From Yamagishiella unicocca (Eukaryota > Chlorophyta > Chlorophyceae > Chlamydomonadales > Volvocaceae): 64,000 nucleotides of DNA. Below the pieces are notes generated by a model. It worked only from the letters and a program-made list of their open reading frames with translations. It was not told where the DNA came from and ran no database searches. The stretch is from positions 744,001 through 808,000 of the forward strand of contig BDSL01000015.1 in NCBI GenBank assembly GCA_003116995.1, in the 5' to 3' direction. The position numbers were made by a program, and so were the translations under genes. Shown here piece after piece: positions 1-12,577 of the stretch. How positions within the stretch are numbered: the first letter of the stretch is position 1; each line of letters starts with the position of its first letter.

Positions 1-1305
<1,305 letters not shown>

Positions 1306-1339
1306 GCAAGGGCTATAGGACGCCAATCCATTCAAACCC

Positions 1340-1355
1340 GGTGTTTCTCAACACC
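1340..1355 (+). terminator. Histone mRNA 3' stem-loop
   Basis: GGTGTTTCTCAACACC forms a perfect 6-bp stem (GGTGTT/AACACC) with a four-base TCTC loop, the size and layout of the replication-dependent histone 3' hairpin bound by SLBP. It begins 34 nt after the H4 stop codon. In metazoans, cleavage just downstream of this hairpin is guided by the U7 snRNP. The stem sequence differs from the metazoan consensus, as is usual in green algae. Confidence 0.85.
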
Positions 1356-1639
1356 ACCACAATGACTAGCCTCGAATCATCACTAATACCTGTCTGTCGT
1401 TGACTCCGACATCACAAATTGCATCCCATTCATTTTTGCACATGCGCAACGAGCACATTTCTGCTTGACGTCAACCTTATGGTTGCGGCCAGTATAATGG
1501 GCCTTTGGCTTGGTCGATGAGGTCCGCAGCCTGAGAGGGCACGCAGGTATGAGGTATTCCCTTCTATCCGTGATGGGTGTCCGCCGGTGTCCTTTCCTCT
1601 GCTTACGTACACCACAAAAACTAACAACGTCAACTGCTA
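1356..1639. other. H4/LSm10 3' intergenic region
   Basis: The stretch lies between the H4 hairpin and the stop codon of the oppositely oriented Sm-like gene. It should hold the 3' UTR of the latter. I see no ORF with a recognisable motif and no clear TGTAA signal for the minus strand. Confidence 0.5.
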
Positions 1640-3292
1640 TCACCAGCCTGCGCCCGCTCCGAAACCCTCAACTTCAACGTCACCCTCGCCACCGGGTCCC
1701 TGGCTGGCTGTGCCCACCATTGCCCGTGGATCAAGGTGCTGAAGAGCAGGCCCCGGCAACAGGCGCGAGCCACCACCGCCTTCCGCCTGCACCGCCGCCT
1801 CGTCACCCCCCATTTCCTCCGCCTCCCCTTCGCCCTCACTGCTCTCCTCCCCCTCGCCCATCCCCTCATCATCTTCATCACCGTCTTCGGCCGCACTCCC
1901 GGACGCAGCAAACGTATCCAGCGCGTCTTGCCCCTTGGGGGTTGGCTTGGCTGAGCCCAGTGCCCGAGCCCGCTCCTGAGCCGCCTGCAGCTTCGTCTGA
2001 ACGACTTTGCGGCGCTGCGGGGCGGGGAAGGCAATTACCCAATTTTCCGTTGCGAGCCGGTTGTAAGTTGCTGGGGAGCCCCTCGTGCTAGGACATGTCA
2101 TAGCACACGTACATTGCCATATGCCCAAGGGACACACATATTTCACATATGCTTGTTGGAACATGCCCCAGTTAACCGCTCCTCCGGTAGGACATCAGGA
2201 CGCGGGCTCCTCAACATGGCCCCGGGTGGGCGTAGGGTTCGCTGCTCCACGAGTCGGCTCCACTTCCGCCGCCAATTGCCGACCGGCCCCCGCCCCCCGC
2301 CCCTCGGACAACTCACATACGACTCGATCGCTTCCGCGGGGTCCAGGCTCTTAGGCAGGTGCACGAAACGAACGTTACGACCCTGGCGCCGGCAAGGCGG
2401 CGAGCAAGCGGCACGCAGTTAGTGATGCAGGGCGAATGTGCGAAGGAACCCAAACAATCTCAAAGTAAAAACGTTTAACGGCAGCCCCCCGGTCCAGCTC
2501 ACGGTCGGCTCACCTTGACGTAGATGCTCTCGTAGTCCCTCTTGTGGCCCTGCAGGGAGGTCGCAGGGCGGGGTTGACATGGGGCGCGGAGGGGCCAGGG
2601 GCCGAGGAGTGCCATTCGGGTCTTGCGCGGGTTGCCAACGGCACGAGAATGCGATGCCATGTTGCAGCGGTGGGGCGCGGGTCCCCTGCCTCCCCTGCCT
2701 CCTATCTCCCGCAACGGAACCTACCTCAACCGTCTGGAAGGTTGCCTCGGACAGTGACATGCTGCCAGGTTAGGACGTGGGAAGGGGAAAGGGAAGGCGT
2801 CAGAAATGGTTGAAACGGCATGGTCGCGTGTGTTGGTGCCAACATGCGCAGCGCGCGGGGTCGAGTCAGCAGCGTGCAGTCATCGTTGCGGAGGTGACAG
2901 TGTGTACGGCCAGTCGTGTGCACGCAACACGCCCTTTGCGTCGCAGTGCTGTATCGACGACCACCACCACCATGTATCCATGTGTGCCCAGGTACCCAAC
3001 GGTCATACCTGCCGGTCTTGTGGATACGTGCCAAACACCCGCGTCGAAACCCCGGCGGCCCTGCCTCGCGCCCGCCCGTGTCACCGCGCACTCACTTGAG
3101 GAAGTCGTCAACATCGTCCAGCCGTCCGCGCAGGAGGATGTCGTTGCGAAGCTCCACCACCACCCGCCTCTCAACGAGGCTCTTAATGAGGCAGACTAAC
3201 GTGGTCTCTTCGCGGGGCGGTAGGCGTCTTCGCCGCTTTCGGCCGCGAGTGGGCTTTCCAAAAGATTGGCTTACGCGACCACTTGGCTGCAT
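1640..3292 (-). CDS. LSm10-like Sm protein (U7 snRNP type) with acidic tail
   Basis: Five exons: 3096-3292, 2725-2761, 2514-2549, 2317-2382, 1640-2014. All have GT-AG borders and matching phases (2,0,0,0), giving 236 aa. After a basic N-terminus, Sm motif 1 reads VVVELRNDILLRGRLDDVDDFLN, assembled across the first splice. Sm motif 2 is GRNVRFVHLP followed by KSLDPAEAIES. This is closer to LSm10 (VDLRD..GRIDNVDAFMN and GRNVRYVHIP) than to SmD1, its paralogue, whose motif 2 is RGNNIRYYILP. LSm10 replaces SmD1 in the U7 snRNP ring that processes histone pre-mRNA. The last exon encodes about 120 residues rich in Glu, Asp, Gly and Ala, absent from animal LSm10. The gene converges on H4 with 334 bp between stops. 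ATG 3292 is the first ATG in frame; an upstream exon cannot be excluded. An SmD1/LSm variant with another role remains possible. Confidence 0.72.
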
Positions 3293-3786
3293 CCTGTGCA
3301 CAGATGAGCAAGGAGAAGTCTGAGAATCCGGTACGCTGCGAAAGACAAATGCGTAAAAGAGTATGATTGGGGTATTAACTTATATTTACGGAAACTGATA
3401 AGACGACGTCTGCGTACCGGGCTGGCAAGCAGTTCGCGCGCAAAAGTGTGTATCGTGTCGTACAGCTGGGGCTCAGTGGTTTACAATGGATGCAAGATGA
3501 ATGGGTGTGATGGTTTTTCTTAATTACGTTTCAATATTTTTTCTGCGTCCTCATCGTGCTGTGTAGTCTCGGCACCGGCGGCTGCCGCTCGTCGGCTGCG
3601 CTTCATAGTCACTAAGTCATGTTTGATTCGCTACATTAACAGCATATTACACCAGCTGACGCGTGTTTCTCTTTGGGAAAGGCCAGCCGCTCCGAATCGT
3701 CGCGTCTGGTCGCGTCGTGCACGGCGTGCCGGTGGCCTGCAAGGCTGCTGGGAGGCATTATTTCTACTTCTTAACCTGTCGCGACC
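3293..3786. other. Divergent promoter region
   Basis: This is the 494 bp between the start codon of the LSm10-like gene (minus) and that of the next gene (plus). It is less GC-rich than the flanking genes, with AT runs around 3360-3390 and 3520-3540. No conserved element beyond this was recognised. It should contain both 5' UTRs. Confidence 0.45.
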
Positions 3787-6708
3787 ATGGCGGACAACGG
3801 GACGAGGCACACACAGCGGGCGGCGGCTGGCCTGGCCAAGGCCATCCGCCAGGATTACGTGCGCCCCGACACACTCATCGCGGGCCCGGACGGCAAGACA
3901 TTTGTTCTGTAAGCACGTTATGGAACAGGAGTTGGGAGGGACGTTCCGGCCCGGCGGTGTGCCGTGCGGGCTTGGTGTGCCGTGCGGCGGTGGTCGTACA
4001 AAGAGGAATCTTCCGACATGGCCTTAGGGCATCCTGTTGGTGCCAAACGAACTTGACGTTCGCATCAGCCTGCATGCCAGCATGTGACCCGAGCCCCCAC
4101 CCCCTGGGGTGGGGCTGGGGCTTCCTAGCCCACGGGCTTTCCCCCACCCCCGGGGGTGTGCCTCCTCACCACACGTCGATTCACCACTCTTCGCTACCCT
4201 CCCCCCGCCGCCATCCCGCCGCCCGCCGGTCCCTCAGCGGCCGCCGCTCCAAGTCCGACGACCCGGTGGCCGCCTTCCACAAGTTCAACCCCACGCGCCG
4301 CGACGCTCGCAGCGGCAAGCAGCTCAAGTTCATGTCCGCAGCAGCAGCAGCAGCGCGCCGCAGCGTCACCGGTGAAGCCGGCGGCGGCGGCGGCCTCCTC
4401 CAGGGCCCTATGTCACTGCTGGGTCGCATCCCCTTCCTGCACCTGGCCATCACGGCCGCTCTTGCGCACCGCGTCTGGTCGTTCCTAGCCAGGAGGCTCT
4501 TCGGAGCCGCGAGCGGTGGCCGCGGGGGTGTCGGGGGGACGGGGGGGACCGGGGACCGCCAGCTGGCGCGGCGCGGGCAGGAGGACGAGGAGGGGGAAGA
4601 GGACGACGAGTACGACATGGACGAGCGAGCGGAGGAACTGCTCGCGCAGATGCAGCACGCGGTGAGCGGATAGTGTGTGTGGGGGGGGGAGGGGGGTAGT
4701 TAAGAGAGGCGCACAGACGATGATGAACACCCCTGGCGGAGTGGCGGCTGCGTGGCGGATCTCAGGCGGCGCCGACGCCGAGCCTGCCGTGTGCCGCGCG
4801 GCAACGGTGCAACGCGATAACCGCGCGCCCACCCAGCCGGCTTGCACGCTGCCGGCGGCGGCCTTGACCGTCGTGTTGTTTGTGTCCCTCCCCTGCGCCG
4901 CCCGCCATCCCCTTGTTGGTTCCCTCGCTTTCCGCGGCCAGTACTTGGAGCTGTTTGCACCTCGTTGCACCGCATGTACACGAGCCAAGCAGCTCCATCC
5001 GCTTCTTCGCCTGCCCAGTGCAGCCGTGGACACTAGTGGATCAGGGCCCTTGTCCTCTCGGGCCCCCATGTGGCCACGACCCGTCCCCGCCCCCCTTAAC
5101 GGTGTTTTTCCCGTACACGGAATTTCCTCGCAATCTTCTCTCCCCCCATCTCTTATCACCCCCCCCCCAACGACGGGTTGTCCGACGACTGTACGCCAGC
5201 TACAATGCCCGTGTCTTGTAATCGTGTTTTTACGCCACCACCCCCCTTTGGGTCGACGCCCCTTCCTCCCCCGCAGAGCATGCTCCCCGCCGTGCTGCGC
5301 GCCTCACTGCCGCGGCCGCAACGAAGCAACCTGGCCAAGCGAGCGTCGCAGCAGTACCACTCGCGACCCCGGGGCCACCGCACAGCCCACCAGATGATGC
5401 ACGGCGGGGCAGCGGCGGCGGCTGCGGCAGCAGCGGCAGCAGGCTCGGGGGCCGGGGCGGGATCTGCGGCGGGCGGCCAGCCGGGGCGGCGCCAGGCGCA
5501 GCGGCGAACCATGGGCAAGCTGGAGAAGATGGACCTCATAGTACGGCAACAGGTGCGCGTGACCTGTACGGCAGTAGCTGTCTGGGTACGTGTGGGACGA
5601 GCCATGCGGGCCCGGGTTGCGGGCCTGGTGGCTGCGCCCAAAGTGGGGGGCCGGGCGGGTGGACAGGCAGGCAGGCCCCTCCTGCCGGACGCGCAGGAGA
5701 TAACGTGGGAGGCACCTCCCTCCTCTCTGTCGCGTTCCTGTCCAGCAACGACCGCCCGCCCCCTCCATGCTTCCTAGTCTCCCCCCCCCTCCATGCTTCC
5801 TAATCTCCCCATCCATGCTTCCTAATCTCCCCTCCCTTCCATGCTTCCTCATCCCCACCTCCATGCTCCCTCGTCCCCCCTCCCCTTCCCCCCCTCCCTG
5901 CCAGGTGCGCGCCGCCATGCTGGCGCAGCAGCGCTACCAGGAGCAGGCCCTGCAGCACCAGCTCCAGGGGGGCCACCTGGAGGCCGCCGGACCCAGCGGC
6001 GCGCAGCTGGCACTACCCGCAGCTGCGGCCCCTCCCCCTTTCTCAAACCCCTTAGCCCCGGCCTCCACCCGTGCCGCCGGCGCAGCGGGCCCTTCAGGTT
6101 GCCGGCCTCCCCTGCATCACCCCCAGCAGCAGCAGCAGCAACAGCCCAGCGGCCAGCTGGTGGTGGCGGCCCCTGGGGGGGTCGCCGGGGCCGCAGTGAC
6201 GCACATGCTCCAGCCTCCTCCGCCGCCGCCGCCGACGTTCAGAGCGCTGCCGCCCGACCTGCGCTCGCGGATGCAGGGGGCGAGGTGCCAGGGAGCCTAC
6301 GCTACGGCGCCTGCCGCGAGGGCGGCCGCGGCCGGGCCGCCGCCAAATGGGCCTCAGGCGCAGGCGCTAGCGCCTTCGCCGGCCACCCCTGCCGCTGCAG
6401 CAGCAGCAGCAGCAGCGTCGGGGCCAGCAGCCGGCGTGGCCGTAGCACGGGGGGCTGGTTCGGTGGCTATGGGTGGCGAACCTGGCTCGAGCGGAGCCAC
6501 AGCGGGAGTGGGGAACGGGAACGGTGCCCTGGGGCAGGGTGAGGAGGTGTCAGCGGAGAATGGCTCTGTGTCGACGGCGACAGGAGATGCTGGGTCTAGC
6601 GCGGAGCAGCCCGGCCTTGTCGTGCCGCGGGTGACAAGGGCGGCACGGAGCGCTAAGAAGGCCACGGCCGCGTCGGATGGCGGTGGGGAGGGGAGTGGAA
6701 GCCTTTAG
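3787..6708 (+). CDS. Uncharacterised volvocine protein, 541 aa
   Basis: Four exons: 3787-3908, 4238-4661, 5277-5552, 5905-6708. Donors are GTAAGC, GTGAGC and GTGCGC, acceptors CAG, phases 2,0,0, with 542 codons including TAG. I do not recognise the family. Residues 1-70 (KAIRQDYVRPDTLIAGPDGK, then DPVAAFHKFNPTRRDARSGK) look the most conserved. A hydrophobic stretch at about 97-130 could be one membrane segment. An acidic helix ending ERAEELLAQMQHA follows. The remainder is basic/Ala-rich with a possible coiled coil (VRAAMLAQQRYQEQALQHQL) and a disordered C-terminus with poly-Gln and poly-Ala. The start was chosen for its good context (CGACCATGG). A TGTAA polyadenylation-type signal lies at 6827-6831. 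Exon 2 could instead end at an in-frame stop at 4671-4673, giving a 185-aa protein, but the phase-0 continuation favours the longer model. Confidence 0.6.
5740..5900 (+). repeat. Degenerate tandem repeat in intron
   Basis: About five imperfect copies of a C/T-rich unit of roughly 25 nt containing CCATGCTTCCTAATCTCCCC. It fills the pyrimidine tract just before the last acceptor of the 3787-6708 gene. Confidence 0.7.
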
Positions 6709-7370
6709 GTATTGATGCGGTTACTTGATGCATTTGATGTGTTCATATTTTTAGATGGGCTTCTGGCGTGGTGCACGTGTTAAGAGAAAGTGACGTGAAG
6801 CTGTTGATGCACAACAACGCACGTTATGTAACCAGAGCGCATCTGCATGTTATATTAAGCTTGTGACAATGGCCCCTCAGCCCACACCCCTCACGACGGG
6901 AGCGTACAACATCGAGGACGCTGGACGCACGACGAATGGACGAGACCGTGCGTTTGTGACTGTAACCAGACCTTTAGGCCAGCTCATAATTGATTTTGAT
7001 ACTGCAATACACGTACTACGAAGCCAGTTTTCAGAAGCAAGATAAATCTGCAGCCGTTACTTCTCGACCTGACTATTATGCATAGATTCGATTGCCTTAG
7101 TGGTACGCTGGATATTATTTAGAAGGAGTTTGGACCTAATCTGTGCAGCTAATAATGCAATCAGGCAGGTTTCCGGCGAGGAAGTGGCTTCTGTGCACTA
7201 TCTGCGCACGAAGTTCTTGAGGACGGCTGCGATAACAGGATGGCTGCCTTGATTTCCTGCTGAGACGAATATATTCTTTGTACTCAGGAGCATTTATGCA
7301 AGCGCCCACTCGTCAGCAAGGTGGCGAAGCTGGCCCGCGGTAAGGACATACATCGCCGACCCAATCGCAT
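6709..7370. other. Intergenic region with a small ORF
   Basis: This holds the 3' UTR of the upstream gene, including TGTAA at 6827-6831, and the presumed promoter of the PG-rich-repeat gene. A 59-codon ORF from ATG 6869 (reading MAPQPTPLTTGAYNIEDAG) contains a GAYN motif reminiscent of the PG-rich repeats downstream. It may be an unplaced 5' exon of that gene, but I could not join it with matching phase and a good acceptor. Confidence 0.4.
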
Positions 7371-10300
7371 ATGCAAGTCCCGAACGCAACAGACTCATTA
7401 AGCTTCGAGTGCAGGCATTCACCTACGCGGACTTGGGTGACCGAACCTCCTCCTTTTGGTGTCGCTTCCGAGCGCTTCATCCCCGAGGTACGCTCAACAC
7501 AGGCTGCTGCCGGGCCTTTTTCTACGTTCCCCCCGTTTCCTGGTGCAACCGCCTGCTTGCAGCGTATCTTCGGGAATCACACGCATGCTGGCGGCTCACT
7601 TCCCCCCCTTCCCCAGCCCTGATAAGCGGCGCTCATGATCGCACTCATCGCCCCCTCACCGAGGCGAAAGCCTTTGCATCACCAAAGTAAAACTAGCATA
7701 ACTCCACCACCGCCGCGGTAACCCGTAATCCGCAGGGGCGGAAAGACACGCCGGAATACCACGTGGCCTACCGTGATGTAACGCAGCCCCCTCGCTGGAC
7801 AGCGAAGGTACGGCAGGACCGGAAACACCGTACGGCGGCGCGGCCGAGTTTGGAATGAGTTTTGCAAAGGCCTTGATCGCTCTTTGGTGGCCCCACACGC
7901 GGGCGAACGTAACACCGTCGCGCGGCTGGCTCTGCGCGGAGCACCGTACCCTATTACACGCGCAACTAGAACCAACTACCACAACCAACAACCGGCACCA
8001 ATAACCGCAACCAACAACCGTACCTACGCAGGGCTGGGTGGGCATTGACGACTCCATCAAGCCGCGCCGTGGCACCGCCCCCTCGGTGTACGGCACCTCC
8101 AGCCTGGTGCCGCCGTCTGCGCCCCCCCGCCACGGCACCGGCCTGGCCTCCCTGGCGACCTCCTGCCCCAACGAGGTGCGGCTGCAGGAGCTGCTCAACC
8201 TGCAGCGGCGGCGGGTGACGGCGGAGCCAGGGCCCGGAGCGTACGAGGTGGGTGGGCTGGGGCTGGGATTGGGTACACTGGGGGCGGGGGAAACCACCGT
8301 GCAGGTGGGGGGGCCGGAGAGGAGGGTTGCATGGAGGCGCTGCAGCGTGAGGGGGCTGCCCAGAGGCGGCTGGATGGGTAGGCGAGTCGGGGAGTCGGGC
8401 AGGAAACCCGTGGAGGGGTCAGGGCGGGGGATGAGGCGGGGGGCAGGCAGCCGGGGGCGTTGAGCATGTTGCGGCGCAGCCGGCAGCGCTGGATCTGCGT
8501 CGGTCCTTTAGGGTTTAGGACCCGCTGGACTCGTGCGGATGACACCGGGCGGCTTGTACGCCTTTGATCCTCGTCCCTTCCACGCCACAATCCCCCGCGC
8601 CTCTCAGCAACCCTCCCCCCTCTGTCGTCCCCTGTGGCGTGTGACCGGGTCTTCTCGCCACCCCCACCCCTTGGACCCCACTCGGCTTCAGCCCCGGGAC
8701 ACCAAGCATCACCGGCGCTTCCGGCGGCAGCACGACCCGCAGGTAGACGGCCCCTTCTTCCTGGACCAGCTGCCCAACGGCACCTCCACCCGCAGCAGGG
8801 AGATTGCCGCACTGCTACGGACGAAGGGCGACTCGGGGTTGGGTCCGGGCGACTACGACGGCTTGATCAACAAGGACGTGGTCATGCGGAGCGCCCCAGT
8901 GTATAAGGTGAGGAGGCACGGGGGCGACACGACGAGGGGGAAGGAGGGGGGGAGAGGAGACGCGGTTACACAGCACGATGGGGGAAGATCGGGGGGTCGC
9001 ATAAAACCCGTTTACGCGATCGGGGGGCCGGGAGGGTCCGAGCGGAGGCCCGGGCGGCACAGCCCAGTGGTATGTGTCACGGAGCTGGGCCGGCAGGTTG
9101 TGTGGCCTAACCAGGAGGGACCATTTAGGATTGGCGATGGGTGTGTTGCAAACTTCGTGTGGTCCGAGGTCACGGGGTGTGAAACTGTGTATGGCCTGGT
9201 CTTAGGTTCATAGCTGCTGGCTGCCCGGCCCTGCCGCAACAACGCAACAACGCAACAACGCAACAACACAACAAAACAACAAAACAACAGCATAACAGCA
9301 CAACAGCACAACAGCACAACAGCACAACAGCACAACAGCACAACAACACAACAACACAACAACGCAACAACACATCAAAACAACAACGCAACGACACAAC
9401 AACACAACAACCGCTGACACGCAGGTGGGCACCTCGGACCGCGAGGGGCGCGCGCAGCACTCCAAGTCCCTCAGCATCAGCCGCAGCATCCAGAACGGCA
9501 TCGACTGGCACGTGCCGGTCGTCATACCGCCCCCCGGCAGCGCCGAGTCCTCCCCCGTGGACGCGAGCACGGAGGAAGGCGCCGGATCCGGGGGGCCACA
9601 AGGCCCAGCAGGACCCCCGCCACGGCCTTCGACGGCCGATAATGCTGGGTATGGGTACGGCGGCCGCTCGACCTCACCCGTCGGGGTCGGCCCGGTCGGC
9701 GCGGCGGAGCCCTACGCGAGGGCGCCGCCAGCGCCGCCATCGCAGGTGTCCCGCGCGGTCCGGCGGCAGCAGCAGCGGCGGCCGGGGGACTGGGACTGGA
9801 ACCGGCTGGGGCAGAACTACCGGACATCGTGGACCACGTTGCACGGCGGCGCGTACACGCACGGTGAGCGGCGGGGGTTGCCAGGGAAACCCGTGTCTGA
9901 GTAAAACCCGCGGTGGGGGGGGGGCGGGGGCGGACGCCAAGGGGTTGCGTGTTGCTGCGTGGCGTCGTTTGTCGGTGGAGTGATAGGTGGGAGTGATAGG
10001 TGGGAGTGATAGGTAAGAGTGATAGGTAAGAGTGATCGGCAGGAGTGATTGGCGGGAGTGATAGTGGTGGCGCGACATGGGACGGCAGCGGGAGGTTGTT
10101 CTTCTTGGCAGGGCGCCATATGGCTGAGCATAGCTCGAGTCGATGCCAACGGGATCGCCAGGTGGGGGCAAAGGGCGAGACGCGTTGACCTGCTGGTCAT
10201 AGCCAGACTGTTCGGACAGCGTGTCATAGTCTGAGGGAAAGGGCCCAAAGTGGGGGGGGGAGCGTTTTACCTGTTGCATGGCCGCAAAACGCAGGTCACG

Positions 10301-10787
10301 CCCGAGCATGGCCTCTTCCTTCAACGTGTGTGTTTTGCGTCACCCCCCTTCAGGCGACCACACGGCTCCGAAACCCGCCCCTTTGGCGGCCTCTACCACC
10401 GGGGTTTCACCGGCAGCCAGCCAGCCATCGCTGGCCCAGGGCATCTATCCCATCCAGGAGGAAAGCAGTGGCGCGCTCGCACGAGATGTGTCGGCCGCGT
10501 CCATTGGGGAACCAGGGGCCTGGCAGCAAACCAGCCAACAACAGCAACATCCCAACTCGCAATCCTCGTCACAGCAGCAGCAGCAACAGCAGCAGCAACC
10601 ATATTACGTGGCGAGCTTCGGTGTCGGGGAGGGGGGCGGAGGGGGGGCGTCCGCCCCCGGGTCCAGGGGGAAGGCAATCATTTCGGAGGAGGACCTGAAG
10701 CGGAGACGGGCAGCAGCGGAGTTTGCTGTCAAGGCGCAGCAGGCCAACAACCGTGTTTCCGACTGGCAGTCGAAGTTCGCTGGGTGA
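7371..10787 (+). CDS. PG-rich-repeat (STPG/SHIPPO-like) protein, probably ciliary
   Basis: Five exons: 7371-7487, 8032-8247, 8692-8907, 9425-9863, 10354-10787. GT-AG borders, phases 0,0,0,1, 474 codons including TGA. Sperm-tail PG-rich-like motifs appear as PPPFGVASERFIPE (exon 1), EPGPGAYE at about residues 103-110 and GLGPGDYD at about 160-168. Each is followed by a basic loop, and a degenerate GGAYTHG occurs near the end of exon 4. Proteins with such repeats (ODF3, STPG families) coat or line axonemal microtubules, so a flagellar role is likely but inferred. The C-terminal half is Ser/Gln/Pro-rich with a poly-Gln run and ends in a charged helix (EEDLKRRRAAAEFAVKAQ). TGTAA lies at 10989-10993. 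The third acceptor could also be at the CAG before 8740. ATG 7371 has a moderate context and an upstream exon is possible. Confidence 0.55.
9236..9412 (+). repeat. CAACAACG/CACAACAG microsatellite in intron
   Basis: About 175 nt of almost uninterrupted short units (CAACAACGCAA, then CACAACAG) immediately before the 9425 acceptor of the PG-rich-repeat gene. On the minus strand it reads as spurious Cys/Val/Leu-rich ORFs, which are not genes. Confidence 0.9.
9975..10060 (+). repeat. 13-nt tandem repeat in intron
   Basis: About six copies of a 13-nt unit close to GAGTGATAGGTGG, drifting to GAGTGATAGGTAA and GAGTGATTGGCGG. They lie in the last intron of the PG-rich-repeat gene. Confidence 0.85.
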
Positions 10788-12577
10788 CTTTGTTCGCGGG
10801 GAGGTTGGCTTGCCAGTAGATTCTTGTGATCTGGTACCGTGTGGGGAGGCGCGTTACCATGACAACCTGTGGGTGAGTTCGAATGCTGGCCTCAGGCAGG
10901 CTTTGCAGAGCTGGTGGCAGCTCATCTAGGCTCGTCTATGGAGTCACACACCGAGACTGCGCTGAACGACACGCGAGAGGGCCATTCTTGTAACACTGAT
11001 TTTCGGCAAACGGTGCGGATATCTCTCAGGCACATCGCGAAGTAGCTCTCACATTGCTTGTGTCCTTAGCGCTGGGAGCCAACTGCCAAGCGGCGCATCG
11101 GCATATGCTGCAAGCCGTGCAAGTGCCATGAGAATGCGGTCCGAAACGCGCCGTTCCTGCACGATGCGAGAGTTCGTTTTCTCATTTACAGCTCTCTCTC
11201 CCAAGCCAACCCCACATGCCGCGCGTCCAGCCGCATGAGCGCCAGGCGCAGCGCGCTGCTAGTGCGCAGCCGCTCCTGCAGCCGGCAGAAAGCAGCCGTT
11301 TAGAAAGCGCCGCTGAACGTCTCGGAGGCGACGAAGCCCACAGCCGCGGGGGCGGCAGCAGCCTCGAAGCCGGCTGCGCGGATAGGAATGGGTTGGGAGG
11401 GGGGACACATTTAGTTAGGAACTGCGGAGGGACTGCGTTCCCAGTAGGTGCGTGCTGCCGATGCCGTCGATTGCCGCCGAACCGAAGCCGTACATGTGCT
11501 CTTCTGCACATGTACGAGGCCGTGCGGTCCATGCGGATTCCGACACAAATCGCTTGCATTCCCCAGCAAGATCCTCTGCAGCCGCAATGACCGAATCCTG
11601 CAGAGAATCATTCACAACCAAGACCGCCGTGAGGTGGCAAGCTGCCAAAGCCGACAGTCCACACAGCATCTCCGTTCGACGGCTACAGCGTTTGAGCGGC
11701 TCCCTTCAGTGCCAGACACAGCGAAAACGGCCCATGTATTGCGCCCGGCCCAACCTCGCCAACCCACACGCGCTGCCCCGCGCTTGTAGCTCATCATTCA
11801 GCGCGCCCCAACTGTTTGACACGTGACCGGTACCTCCCTACCGAGTTCGTGCCGCGACGCGATTACGAATGTGCTCCATACGGCGGGTGAGACAGGCGCG
11901 CAAGCGACACGAGACGACGCGACACTGCGCGGGAACTGTGCGATCAGGTGTCGCGCATCCACGTTGGCCACACCGCATCACACTCACTCAACACACCACC
12001 AGCAACTTCCGTACATCTCACAGGCATCAAGATGCCGCATAGCGCAACAAGATGCGGAAACCGGCTCCATCCACCAACCGTGTGCCCAGTCAGCTTTTCC
12101 GCGTCTACTAAGTGTTCCACACGTTCGAAAACCGCGTGCGCACGCCGAACAGGTGCGCCGTTAGCGGCGAAAATTGCCACACCCATCAGCAGGACGAAAC
12201 AACGCCACTGATCAACCGCGCACCCCCCCTTGGGTACGACTCGTCACCCCGTCCGTTGCGTCAACGTTGAACAGTGGAGAATCAACCCCCCAACTGCAAG
12301 TTTCGCTGTGCGCATGTATGGCGTCGATAATAAGTGTCCCCCTGCCGCACAGCGGATGCTCGCGGGGCTGCTGCTGCGACATCACCCGTCCCGCCGAGAA
12401 GTGAAGTGACGTGCTGCAGCTGAGACGTGGCCTATAGTACAAGCCCCCTCCCCTTCCCCGCTTCAAGTTCACTCGTTCCGTAGGGATTCTAGCTCACTCG
12501 TTCCGTAAGGATCCTAGTTCACTCGTCCCCGTCCCGCAGCAAAGCTACAGACGCTCGTCGCTTCTTCGCGCTCCGGC
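10788..12577. other. Convergent intergenic region
   Basis: This 1.8 kb lies between the 3' ends of the PG-rich-repeat gene and the ribosomal protein SA gene. It holds the TGTAA signal of the former (10989-10993) and a strong 11-bp inverted repeat at 11489-11516. ORFs here are short, overlap in all frames and show no recognisable motif, so I annotate no gene. Confidence 0.5.
11489..11516. repeat. Perfect 11-bp inverted repeat
   Basis: CGTACATGTGC and its exact reverse complement GCACATGTACG are separated by the six bases TCTTCT. It can form a hairpin or act as a palindromic binding site. No gene or transposon end could be tied to it. Confidence 0.85.

Noticed and set aside
2317..2382. Calling the Sm-like gene SmD1
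   Set aside because: Motif 2 GRNVRFVHLP and motif 1 with D-V-D-D-F-L-N fit LSm10 better; SmD1 has RGNNIRYYILP and a GR-repeat tail, which is missing here.
9012..9601. Cys/Val/Leu-rich minus-strand ORFs
   Set aside because: They are translations of the CAACAACG microsatellite in an intron.
11415..11669. 84-codon minus-strand ORF with a hydrophobic start
   Set aside because: Isolated, overlapping ORFs in other frames, spans the hairpin, and has no conserved motif or plausible partner exon.
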